DNA of 64,000 nucleotides from a virus: IMG/VR virus record IMGVR_UViG_3300028372_000005, positions 1 to 64,000 of that record; one strand, 5' to 3'. Shown piece by piece: positions 56,680 to 64,000 of this stretch (position 1 is its first letter; each line of letters starts with the position of its first letter). The notes under the pieces were generated by a model. It saw only the letters and a program-made list of their open reading frames with translations, ran no database searches and was not told where the DNA came from. The position numbers and the translations under genes were made by a program.

Positions 56680-58253
56680 GCGCAGCCGAAGAGTATCCGG
56701 CCGCCTATCTATCCGAGTGGGCCGCCAACGGCATCAACGTCGCCCCGCGCGAGAAGATGACCTACAACGGCCGTCGCTGGATGCCGGCGATGTTCGACAC
56801 CCAGGCCCAGCGGCGCGTCTGCAAGATGAGTCGCCAGGTGGGAAAGTCGACCTTCGGCTCGGCGTTCTCGCTGATGCTTATGGCAAACCATCGGCGCTTC
56901 AACGTCCTGTACGCCGCCCCCGAGCAAGACCAGACCTCCAAATATAGCTGGGATAAAGTCGCCCCAATGATCGCCGGCTCGCCTGGGTTCGACAACATCA
57001 TCGGGGTGCCCAACAACGTCTTCGAGAAGAAGTTCGCCAACACCGAGTCGAAGTACTACCTGAAGTGGGCCAAGCACAACCCGGACGCCTGTCGTGGTCT
57101 GACCGTCGACATGGTCCACTACGACGAGGTCCAGGACCAGACGCTCGACGAGATCGAGCCGGTCATCAACGAGGCGATGTTCACCTCGGAGCACGAGAAG
57201 CTGTTGTACACCGGCACGCCGAAGTCACTGGTCAATCCGATCCACGGACTGTGGAAAAAGAGCGACCAGCGAGAATGGGTCATCACCTGTGGTGGGTGCT
57301 CGAAGTATGTGAATCTGGGCATCAAAAACATCGGAAAGCACGGGCCGATCTGTCACCACTGCGGCAAGATTCTGGACGTCGACAACGGTCAGTGGATTCG
57401 TCACAACCGCGCCTCCAAGATGGCCGGATTCCACGTCCATCAGATGCACTGCAAAATCTCGTACATGAAGCTCAGGGGTGGCATCTGGGTGCCCAACCAG
57501 AACAAGTGGGACAGCATCCTCAAGAAGTTCGAGGACTATCCCCGGCCGAAATTCTTAAATGAGGTCTTAGGCATGTCGGCCGACACCGCCGATGTTCCGA
57601 TCACAGAAGCCATGCTCCGGCGCATCTGTGGGGCGCACAAAATTGTCGAGGACCCGCCGTCGTCGTACATGCGCGCGCCGATCTATGCTGGCATCGACTG
57701 GGGGCGGGGGCCTGCAGCGACCGTCTTGACGCTCGGGCAGTTCTACAAGGGGAAGTTTCGTTTTCTGTATCTGAAAAAATTCAAGGGTGACGCGGCCCAC
57801 CCCCAGTACTGCATCCCGAAGATTTTGCAGACACTCAAGACCTGGAGGGTCGCCAGGGTCCACTGCGACCACGGCATGGGATTTGGCATGAACAGCCAGA
57901 TCGCCGAGGGGTACGGGGATAATCGGGTCACGGCCTGCTACTACTCGAGCTCGGCGAAGTCGGCCGACTACACCTGGAAGACCAAGAACAAAGAGGTGCC
58001 GTGTCTGACGCTGAACAAATCCAACGCAGTGTCGGCCTTCATCGAGCGCATCCGCAAGCGCCACATCGTCATGCCCCGCCAGGAAGAGTTCTTTGATGAG
58101 TTCTCAGAAGACTTTTTGAACGTGCGCGCTGAAGTCGACCGCCACGACAACCTCAGGTACTTGAAGGCCGAAGGCGAGAACGACGACGCGTTCCACGCCG
58201 CACTGTACTGCTATGTGATCGCGAACTTCGATACGGCCGGCTCTAAAATTTGA
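56676..58253 (+). CDS. terL: Terminase large subunit
   Basis: 525 residues from ATG 56676, overlapping the polymerase stop. The ATPase has Walker A SRQVGKST (residues 52-59) and Walker B VHYDEVQD (D150, E151). A zinc ribbon (CGGCSKY...CHHCGK) lies near residues 206-230. The RNase H-like nuclease starts at AGIDWGRGP (D341). HCDHGMGFG and a late HDNLRYLKAEGENDDAFHAA complete it. It pumps and cuts DNA at the portal. No small subunit was recognised. Confidence 0.92.
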   Translation: MSAAEEYPAAYLSEWAANGINVAPREKMTYNGRRWMPAMFDTQAQRRVCKMSRQVGKSTFGSAFSLMLMANHRRFNVLYAAPEQDQTSKYSWDKVAPMIAGSPGFDNIIGVPNNVFEKKFANTESKYYLKWAKHNPDACRGLTVDMVHYDEVQDQTLDEIEPVINEAMFTSEHEKLLYTGTPKSLVNPIHGLWKKSDQREWVITCGGCSKYVNLGIKNIGKHGPICHHCGKILDVDNGQWIRHNRASKMAGFHVHQMHCKISYMKLRGGIWVPNQNKWDSILKKFEDYPRPKFLNEVLGMSADTADVPITEAMLRRICGAHKIVEDPPSSYMRAPIYAGIDWGRGPAATVLTLGQFYKGKFRFLYLKKFKGDAAHPQYCIPKILQTLKTWRVARVHCDHGMGFGMNSQIAEGYGDNRVTACYYSSSAKSADYTWKTKNKEVPCLTLNKSNAVSAFIERIRKRHIVMPRQEEFFDEFSEDFLNVRAEVDRHDNLRYLKAEGENDDAFHAALYCYVIANFDTAGSKI

Positions 58254-58488
58254 GGTTGCCGATGACTTTCCACCGGCTGGCCGACGGCGTGACATCAGGG
58301 GCGTCGAAGACGCTATCGCCCGGCAACGCCCTCGCCGACAGCTGGTCTTCGAGAGTGGGCTTGTCGTCGCCTTCCTGGCGCATCTGGGTGAACATGTCAT
58401 CGGGCTCTGAGGGGTCGTCAGATGCGTTGGCATCCGCCTCAGACTCCTCCTCCAGGGCTGGCAGTCCCGCAAAAAAGTCATCAGACAT
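58243..58488 (-). CDS. Small acidic protein
   Basis: 81 residues on the minus strand from ATG at 58488 behind AGGAG. It is very acidic (ALEEESEADANASDDPSEPD). It converges with terL, overlapping its end by 11 bases, and overlaps the upstream minus gene by eight bases. Not recognised. Confidence 0.55.
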   Translation of the reverse strand: MSDDFFAGLPALEEESEADANASDDPSEPDDMFTQMRQEGDDKPTLEDQLSARALPGDSVFDAPDVTPSASRWKVIGNLKF

Positions 58489-59296
58489 CGTCTTTCTCCT
58501 CGTGGCCGCTCGCCTCGAGAGGGTCGTACCCGTCGAGCTCATTGGCGTCAGTGGCAGTTTGCTCTGAGTATATGATGGTGCGTTTGAAGATGTCTGGCAA
58601 GTCGGCAGTCTGGCCGGTCTCGTTGTCTTTGAGGGTCTTGTAGGCCGACATCACGTTTTTTTGGTACTTGATGACCGTGTCGTCGGCCGCCATGCCGAAG
58701 CGTTGCAGCTCTTTGGCCCGAAAGAACCCATCCTTCATGATATCTTCGAGCATCGCCTCCGGGTCGATGTCGATGTCGGCGCCGGCGCGGTGGGCCAGGT
58801 GCTTGTCGCGCCAGGGGCCGCTCACCACAGGCTGCGTATGCCCTTTTGGGTCGGCCGAAGCGATGTCGTAGGCGCTGAGGCGGTCGGTGTCGCAGAACAG
58901 CTTTTTGTATAGCCCTATCGTCTCCTCAGAAATCGCCTCTTTGAACTTGTAGTACAGCGCATCGACGACCCACTGGGTCTCGCAGTGCTCTTTGAGCATG
59001 GCCTCGATGACGCCCGAGATGGCTTTTTCTTCGGGGAGTCTGAGCGCGCGGTCAAGGTCGGGGTCGGGCTCATTGCCGCGTTTTAGGTCACGCTCGTACT
59101 CGAGCACGCAGGTCAGCTCGAGTACATCAAACGGGGCACGCTTGGAGCTGGCCTCCTCCTTGAGCCTGCGCGCTGCGATTTTGAAGTTTTTGTCAGTGAG
59201 GTCGGGGTGGTCGCGGCCGAGCAGCGCGTGGTACATCACCCAGCGCCAGTTTGGCACCCGGGGGATGATGCTATTGAGCTTACGGTCCATATTCAC
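58481..59296 (-). CDS. Hypothetical protein, 271 residues
   Basis: Minus strand, ATG at 59296. Helical (LTDKNFKIAARRLKEEASSK; WVVDALYYKFKEAISEETIG) and charged. Its place near terL in a minus-strand cassette suggests a packaging or assembly role, but no family is recognised. Confidence 0.58.
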   Translation of the reverse strand: MNMDRKLNSIIPRVPNWRWVMYHALLGRDHPDLTDKNFKIAARRLKEEASSKRAPFDVLELTCVLEYERDLKRGNEPDPDLDRALRLPEEKAISGVIEAMLKEHCETQWVVDALYYKFKEAISEETIGLYKKLFCDTDRLSAYDIASADPKGHTQPVVSGPWRDKHLAHRAGADIDIDPEAMLEDIMKDGFFRAKELQRFGMAADDTVIKYQKNVMSAYKTLKDNETGQTADLPDIFKRTIIYSEQTATDANELDGYDPLEASGHEEKDDV

Positions 59297-59474
59297 CTTG
59301 CTCGATCACGTTCGGCTTGGTCTCGCCCTTGCGGGTGTTTTTGCCGATATCCTTGATGAGATCTTTTCGTTCTTTGCTGGTCGACGACGCCTCCGCCTTC
59401 GGAGGATTGGTGGGCTTTGGGGGATCCACATTCTGGGCCGGGTTCAAAAGCGCACATTTGATCAGACCTCTCAT
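59280..59474 (-). CDS. Tagged small protein on the minus strand
   Basis: 64 residues from ATG at 59474. The leader MRGLIKCA is followed by a Pro/Lys-rich, probably disordered body (DPPKPTNPPKAEASSTSK) and a basic helical end. It is the only tagged gene on the minus strand, so the motif is not tied to one operon. Confidence 0.62.
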   Translation of the reverse strand: MRGLIKCALLNPAQNVDPPKPTNPPKAEASSTSKERKDLIKDIGKNTRKGETKPNVIEQGEYGP

Positions 59475-61498
59475 TGATGCTCCCTCGATTCGAGTTCGAT
59501 GTTGAGCGTCTTGATGCTCTTGCGCGCCTCTCCGATGCCTTTGAGGGCTCGCTGAACACCCTTCTCATGGATCGAGACTTCGCCCTGGCGGGCCGCCAGA
59601 AGCATACGAGCGAGCTTGTCCTCGACCATCTCGAAGAGGTTGTCAGCCTCGGAGATCTCTTCGAGGTTTTCGTCGGAGACAAACTGCAGGCTCAAAATCG
59701 CATCGAGCGCCTGCGGGTCTTCCATCGGGTCGGGCTTTTCGGCCTGCATGGCCTCGTTATAGCCCTCCATCGCGTCGTTGGCGCACTTTTTGAGCGCGCG
59801 TACCACGCTGTTCGTGACCTCGGCACTAATTCGTGGGAGGCCGTCTTGACTGGCTAGTTTCATCCGAGACCTGCGAAGGCCGCGAAGCTCCATCTGGCCG
59901 TCACCCATCTCGCAGATCCGCTCGATGGCGTGGTCGTCGGCGCCGAGCGAGGCGAGCTTGAGGCGCATTTCGCCCTCGAGGACCTGGCCTGTGTTGACGT
60001 GTCCGCCACGCACTTTGCCGGCGAGGTGGTACCACCCGGCGTTTTTGCGCATGGTCGCCTTCGGGCGCTTGTCGCTTTTGGCCGAGATGCCGTCGCGCTC
60101 GGTGGCGTCGACCACGCCTACGCTTTCGTCTTTGAGCTCCAAAAACGTCAGGTTCGCCGGGAAGTAGTAGGCGTTGTCCGGGATGAGACGCTGGTCGTAG
60201 TGCCCACTCTCGACCTTCTGGGGTTTGAGCAGGTTGTCGACAAGCACCAGACCGATCGGCTGCATCGTGTCCATGCGCGTACCCACGAGCACAGTGCCGT
60301 CGTCGGGTAGCGTGATGGTCTTGGTGATGCGGATATTCGGAGTCGCCACAAACCCGGCCGACTCGTCGAGAAAGCAGCCGAGCGTGCCAGATCGGGGCGT
60401 GCCGACGGGGAGCTTGCCCTCGCCAGCAAGCGACCCCAACGCGACCTTGCCCTCGTCGAATTTTCCATCCGCGCAGATGACTTTTTGCCTGGGGAGGCGC
60501 CCGCCGTCGAAATCGAGCATCTGGGTGCACACGAGCCCGTCGACAGGTTTGTCTGATTTGGTCACGACCCTGTGCCACCCGCCCTCCTCGATGGGGGTCG
60601 GTAGCGTGTTGAACATCGGGACTTCGGGGCTGCGGACGGTCGGGAAATTGCGCACGAACGCCCACCCACGATCCATGACCTCACGCATCATCGGTTTGAA
60701 TTCTTCGTGCAAGAGCTCTTTGAGCTCGATGGCGCTGATAGGTTGGGTCTCGCCGCCATCGAAGTCCACAAACAGGTGGTTGTGATCGTCTTTTCGGATC
60801 TGGACGACCGGAGAAGTGTCGAATGGGTCTTCTGTTTCGTCGCCCTCGGGCAAAAGATTGTCCAGCGAGTCGCGAAGCCCGAGCCTCTTGGCCGCCCGGC
60901 CGATGCCGTGGTGGGAATCCAAGAGATCACTAAGCGTGGTGACCTCGGTGCGGTCGCGAAGCATGCAGCTAAGGAGTCCGCTGCCGGCGGTGCGCATGGC
61001 GTTTCCGCCACCCATGCTGTCGTAGCTCGACCACTCCAGCGGAGTCACATCACCGGTCATGTCCCCGATGTACTCGTTCGAGGGTGGCAATTGGCTGTAG
61101 CTCTCGCCGTCGCCTTTGGGGAAGACATCGCCGACCCCTCCCTGGTCGATGGCGTCTCGAAATGAGAATTCGCTGAGGTGGCGAAATTGGCCGTCGTCTC
61201 CGTCTTTGTTGGGCACGAACATCACGTCGAGCGGGTCGAGCTCGATCTGGCCGGTCTGCTCGCTCGGCCCGATGGAGAAGACCACCGCCGCGCGCCCCGC
61301 CACAATCACTACGCCGAACGCCCGCTTTTCCTCGGGGTCCATGTAGTTGACCTTGATGTCGACATCACTCTCGTCGACATAGGGGTGCTGGCTCGCCAGG
61401 GCTTTGAGCACCTCGGCGCCCCACTGCTGGGGGTTTTTCGAGATCTTGGTGCCGGCGAGCTTGACGAGGGGTTGATATCTTTTCTGGTATAGCCGCAT
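59471..61498 (-). CDS. Hypothetical protein, 675 residues
   Basis: Minus strand, start at ATG 61498 (MRLYQKRYQPLVKLAG); an earlier ATG at 61531 lacks a ribosome site. QPLVKLAG near the N-terminus resembles a shifted version of the shared leader. The chain is mixed alpha-beta with repeated acidic glycine turns and conserved-looking segments (VICADGKFDEGKVALGSLAG; PDDGTVLVGTRMDTMQPIG). It may be a large virion structural or maturation protein. Not recognised. Confidence 0.6.
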   Translation of the reverse strand: MRLYQKRYQPLVKLAGTKISKNPQQWGAEVLKALASQHPYVDESDVDIKVNYMDPEEKRAFGVVIVAGRAAVVFSIGPSEQTGQIELDPLDVMFVPNKDGDDGQFRHLSEFSFRDAIDQGGVGDVFPKGDGESYSQLPPSNEYIGDMTGDVTPLEWSSYDSMGGGNAMRTAGSGLLSCMLRDRTEVTTLSDLLDSHHGIGRAAKRLGLRDSLDNLLPEGDETEDPFDTSPVVQIRKDDHNHLFVDFDGGETQPISAIELKELLHEEFKPMMREVMDRGWAFVRNFPTVRSPEVPMFNTLPTPIEEGGWHRVVTKSDKPVDGLVCTQMLDFDGGRLPRQKVICADGKFDEGKVALGSLAGEGKLPVGTPRSGTLGCFLDESAGFVATPNIRITKTITLPDDGTVLVGTRMDTMQPIGLVLVDNLLKPQKVESGHYDQRLIPDNAYYFPANLTFLELKDESVGVVDATERDGISAKSDKRPKATMRKNAGWYHLAGKVRGGHVNTGQVLEGEMRLKLASLGADDHAIERICEMGDGQMELRGLRRSRMKLASQDGLPRISAEVTNSVVRALKKCANDAMEGYNEAMQAEKPDPMEDPQALDAILSLQFVSDENLEEISEADNLFEMVEDKLARMLLAARQGEVSIHEKGVQRALKGIGEARKSIKTLNIELESREHQ

Positions 61499-61698
61499 CA
61501 AAATACCTGTTCTTTTAGGTCTTAGGCGCACATGGGTAGTCTACCACCTGTTCTTTGGGCGTCACATTTTAGGCCGCACCGACAATTCGAGCAACCGCCC
61601 GCTCCTTGGACCCGACCCACGGACCCCCGCTAGTGAGTCTGGGTCATCCAACTAAAGTAGCACAAGGTATTCTCGAAATTTATGCACACTGTCCTAGA

Positions 61699-62841
61699 TC
61701 AATCGTCACCGTCTAGATCCATCGCATAGGGCCACGGCATGGTGTCTTTGGGATACCGAATGACGTAGTGGCGGTGAAACTTGTAGTAAACATCGCCCGC
61801 ATCGTCCGAGAATAGTCGACCCATGTTTTGGTCCTGACCGCCGACTTCGCGTAGGAACTTGGGGTTGAGGTATCCCTTATGGACGCCCCCTGAAGTCGCC
61901 GCCGTCGGCTCCCATACGTATTTTCCGTCTGAACTTCTCGGAGAATTCGCGCCCTGAATCTCATAGTTCCCCCTGAAGTCCACGGTATGAAGTGTCCCAC
62001 TGCTATCAAAGACTTGCAGCTTTCTGCCAATCTCGTTATAAGGGGTGGAATCAGTATCATAGTGCGCCATAAACCCGCCCCACGCATGTTTATCCGTATC
62101 CGTTGGGTCGTAGGGTTCAATCAGGTTGTCGCCGCCGAATACGACGTAGGTCGGTCGGTTTGAAAATAGTTCACAATGGCTGAAAAACATCGTGAGAGAT
62201 GGGTTGTCGGGGTCTGCGATGATCGCCCAACTAGTAAAGTTGTAGGGACTTGCGTTCATGAAACCAGTCACGAAACCCTTAAATGAAGACGACGGCGGCA
62301 TGAAGGAAGAAATATTGGCGTAAAGGGTAACGCCCGCTGAAGGCGCAGGGGCGTCTCCATCCCCCGTTGTCACAGTACCGGAGGCGTCGAACTCGAATCC
62401 GGGAAATCCATCAGGAGCGTAGGCAATGAGCATCGCTTCATCATTAACAGAAGTACTGAAGCCTGAGTTGTGGTCCATGTTCCAGAGAAAATTATCCAGG
62501 TATGATTCATTATTGCCACCCCAGCCGTCGTCAGGTTCATAGAACATATCACCATTATTGTCATAGGCCGTGGCCCCGAATAGCCACTCTGGACCCGTAG
62601 GAGCCCCATCCGATATATGGCGCACCAAAAAGCACACGCCGCTGCGACTGGAATATGCTCCGTCCCAAGCCACTACGTCAGTCACCTGCCAGTTAGCTGA
62701 ATCAAGGCCGTTTCTGAGCGGGTCACGGTAAACAGCGGCGAAGGTATCGGCGGCTTCCTGTTTGCTGTCGATATCCCACGAACCGCCTCGGGGATCATTG
62801 TATCGACTAAGCCTTCCACATTTTATGTATTCAATAGCCAT
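61699..62841 (-). CDS. Probable virion-surface or tail-associated protein
   Basis: 380 residues on the minus strand from ATG at 62841. It is rich in aromatic residues, Gly, Asn and Ser (GWGGNNESYLDNFLWNMDHN), with beta-sheet character and little charge, as in tail fibre tips or receptor-binding domains. Codon use is less GC-rich than average. No named domain recognised. About 167 non-coding bases follow it. Confidence 0.5.
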   Translation of the reverse strand: MAIEYIKCGRLSRYNDPRGGSWDIDSKQEAADTFAAVYRDPLRNGLDSANWQVTDVVAWDGAYSSRSGVCFLVRHISDGAPTGPEWLFGATAYDNNGDMFYEPDDGWGGNNESYLDNFLWNMDHNSGFSTSVNDEAMLIAYAPDGFPGFEFDASGTVTTGDGDAPAPSAGVTLYANISSFMPPSSSFKGFVTGFMNASPYNFTSWAIIADPDNPSLTMFFSHCELFSNRPTYVVFGGDNLIEPYDPTDTDKHAWGGFMAHYDTDSTPYNEIGRKLQVFDSSGTLHTVDFRGNYEIQGANSPRSSDGKYVWEPTAATSGGVHKGYLNPKFLREVGGQDQNMGRLFSDDAGDVYYKFHRHYVIRYPKDTMPWPYAMDLDGDD

Positions 62842-62851
62842 GAGTTACCTC

Positions 62852-63889
62852 TTAAGGATTGTTCAAAAGATTGGCAGCGACTGCTGCTTCGCGAGCGTCG
62901 GGGTCTTCCGGGAGTTGATCAAGAATATGTACACAGCCGGTGAAGTGTTGGACATCATAGGTTCCCGCAGCGGCGTCGTTAATACTCAGGACGCCATTGG
63001 ACCCGCCATCCGGTAGGTTTCCGGTGAATATGCCGTCGCCGTTACTAGAAAACGAACCACCAGGACTCCCGTTGGACGTTAACCGTACACCGTCACGGTA
63101 GCACCAAATATCACAAGTCCCGTCGCCGTTGTCTAACCTGTACCACGAGAGTAAAGAGACCATGTGTGACTGAACCATCCCGCAAGACATCATCACTGTG
63201 TCGTTGTTTCCAGTCCCTAATTCGTGGGTGTAAAGCATCTGATTTGTGTTGTAGTTCAAAAACAATCTGTACAGCGCATTATCCGCCTGAAGCTCTGAGT
63301 TAGCGTAATAGACTCCGAAAGTGCCATACTTAACCATAGGCCCCCAGCCCCCGCCACCATTGCGCGAGATGGTGCATAGTACCCGCACGACTAGATCACT
63401 CGTGTTTTCCAGCGATGGATCACTTGGACCACCCCATGTTCCAAACATCCAGTCATCGCCGCCGTATGGATTGACGATCTCCCCCTGAGCCGTCCAGTCG
63501 CCCGGAGAGATAAGGCCAGCGCCATCTGTGACATTGGCTGCCGATGCGCTGTCTGGGTACAAACAAGTCACCGTACCTGTTTCTACGGCGAGGTCCGTGG
63601 TTATATAGGAGGTGTTGATCAAGAATTTATCAGATACTTCTGAATCTAGAATTATAGGGGCTGTCTGAATAGTCGGCGGTTCGTAAGCATCTATCGGGGC
63701 CATATCGTGCCCCGCATATTTCGGATGGTTGAGCGCCGAGTCAATCCCTCCGAGATGAATCGGAGCAGTCGGGACGACAATCGAAGGGCCTACTGGCCCC
63801 TCATCTACTGGCCCCTCATCTACTGACCCCTCATCTCTTTGCCAGGGGAATAGCGCCTCATCACGATTCGTAAAGTTTGCGTCTGCCAT
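62852..63889 (-). CDS. Probable tail/appendage protein with lectin-like domain
   Basis: 345 residues on the minus strand from ATG at 63889 behind AAGGAG. An N-terminal linker has short repeats (DEGSVDEGPVDEGPV). The C-terminal 200 residues look like a LamG/concanavalin-type beta sandwich (YRLFLNYNTNQMLYTHELG; DIWCYRDGVRLTSNG). Such domains bind carbohydrate on host surfaces. The assignment is by composition and pattern. Confidence 0.5.
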   Translation of the reverse strand: MADANFTNRDEALFPWQRDEGSVDEGPVDEGPVGPSIVVPTAPIHLGGIDSALNHPKYAGHDMAPIDAYEPPTIQTAPIILDSEVSDKFLINTSYITTDLAVETGTVTCLYPDSASAANVTDGAGLISPGDWTAQGEIVNPYGGDDWMFGTWGGPSDPSLENTSDLVVRVLCTISRNGGGGWGPMVKYGTFGVYYANSELQADNALYRLFLNYNTNQMLYTHELGTGNNDTVMMSCGMVQSHMVSLLSWYRLDNGDGTCDIWCYRDGVRLTSNGSPGGSFSSNGDGIFTGNLPDGGSNGVLSINDAAAGTYDVQHFTGCVHILDQLPEDPDAREAAVAANLLNNP

Positions 63890-64000
63890 GTATTCTCCTT
63901 ATGCGATTGGTCACGCCACGGATGTTAGAATATAACCAATAGAATTAACCGGGGTTAATACTGAATTGCCGATACCACCTACCTATTGATTAGGTGTGAT
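63890..64000. promoter_or_regulatory. Non-coding right edge
   Basis: AT-rich bases upstream of the minus-strand gene at 63889, probably its leader and promoter. CACCTA and TAGGTG near 63979-63996 can pair. Nothing else seen before the window ends. Confidence 0.3.

Noticed and set aside
1-64000. CRISPR array, insertion sequence, integrase
   Set aside because: No regularly spaced identical repeats with unique spacers, no transposase, and no recombinase motifs seen; the repeat arrays found are iteron-like or a gene duplication.

Overview
The window is one continuous piece of a large, GC-rich (about 60% by eye) tailed double-stranded DNA phage genome (Caudoviricetes). Genes are packed end to end with 4 to 20 base overlaps, mostly on the + strand, and many are small and unrecognisable. 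Portal and terminase genes, a DnaE-type polymerase, nucleotide-pool enzymes and a tmRNA support this. The host cannot be read from the sequence. The B12-dependent ribonucleotide reductase and GC content only suggest a GC-rich environmental bacterium.

Layout. 1-9.4 kb: two tandem Gly/Tyr-rich paralogues, thymidylate synthase carrying an in-frame homing-endonuclease-like insert, dNMP kinase, MazG, a PP-loop ATPase, many small zinc-ribbon genes and a decayed stretch (8.6-9.2 kb). 9.5-9.85 kb: an AT-rich non-coding block with an iteron-like 10-bp repeat, a candidate replication origin, beside a minus-strand primase-helicase (9.9-12.5 kb). 12.8-23.8 kb: small accessory genes, including a HAD phosphatase, an HExxH protein, a protein resembling the cyclic-nucleotide sponge Acb2, and GroES. 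23.8-28 kb: first cluster of proteins sharing the N-terminal motif M-x-G-L-[LMI]-K-x-A, one of them a 2H phosphoesterase; then tmRNA and a tRNA-His with a defective acceptor stem. 28-40.5 kb: replication and precursor module (HhH protein, DnaE with intein, two DnaQ exonucleases, SSB, dCTP deaminase, class II ribonucleotide reductase). 40.5-58 kb: virion module (portal, more tagged proteins, SNF2-like helicase, a 2197-residue fused beta-beta' RNA polymerase, large terminase). 58.2-64 kb: minus-strand block ending in two probable virion-surface proteins. No major capsid or tail tube gene was recognised here.

How it works together. ThyA, dNMP kinase, MazG, dCTP deaminase, the HD protein and NrdJ would supply dNTPs. 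The primase-helicase, DnaE, DnaQ proteins and SSB would replicate the genome. The fused RNA polymerase, sitting among virion genes, could transcribe phage genes independently of host polymerase. The most striking unexplained pattern is the shared N-terminal tag on 13 otherwise dissimilar small proteins. It looks like a sorting signal, and my favoured reading is a virion-packaging or ejection signal for a cargo set that includes glycine-zipper proteins, a helicase and a 2H phosphoesterase.
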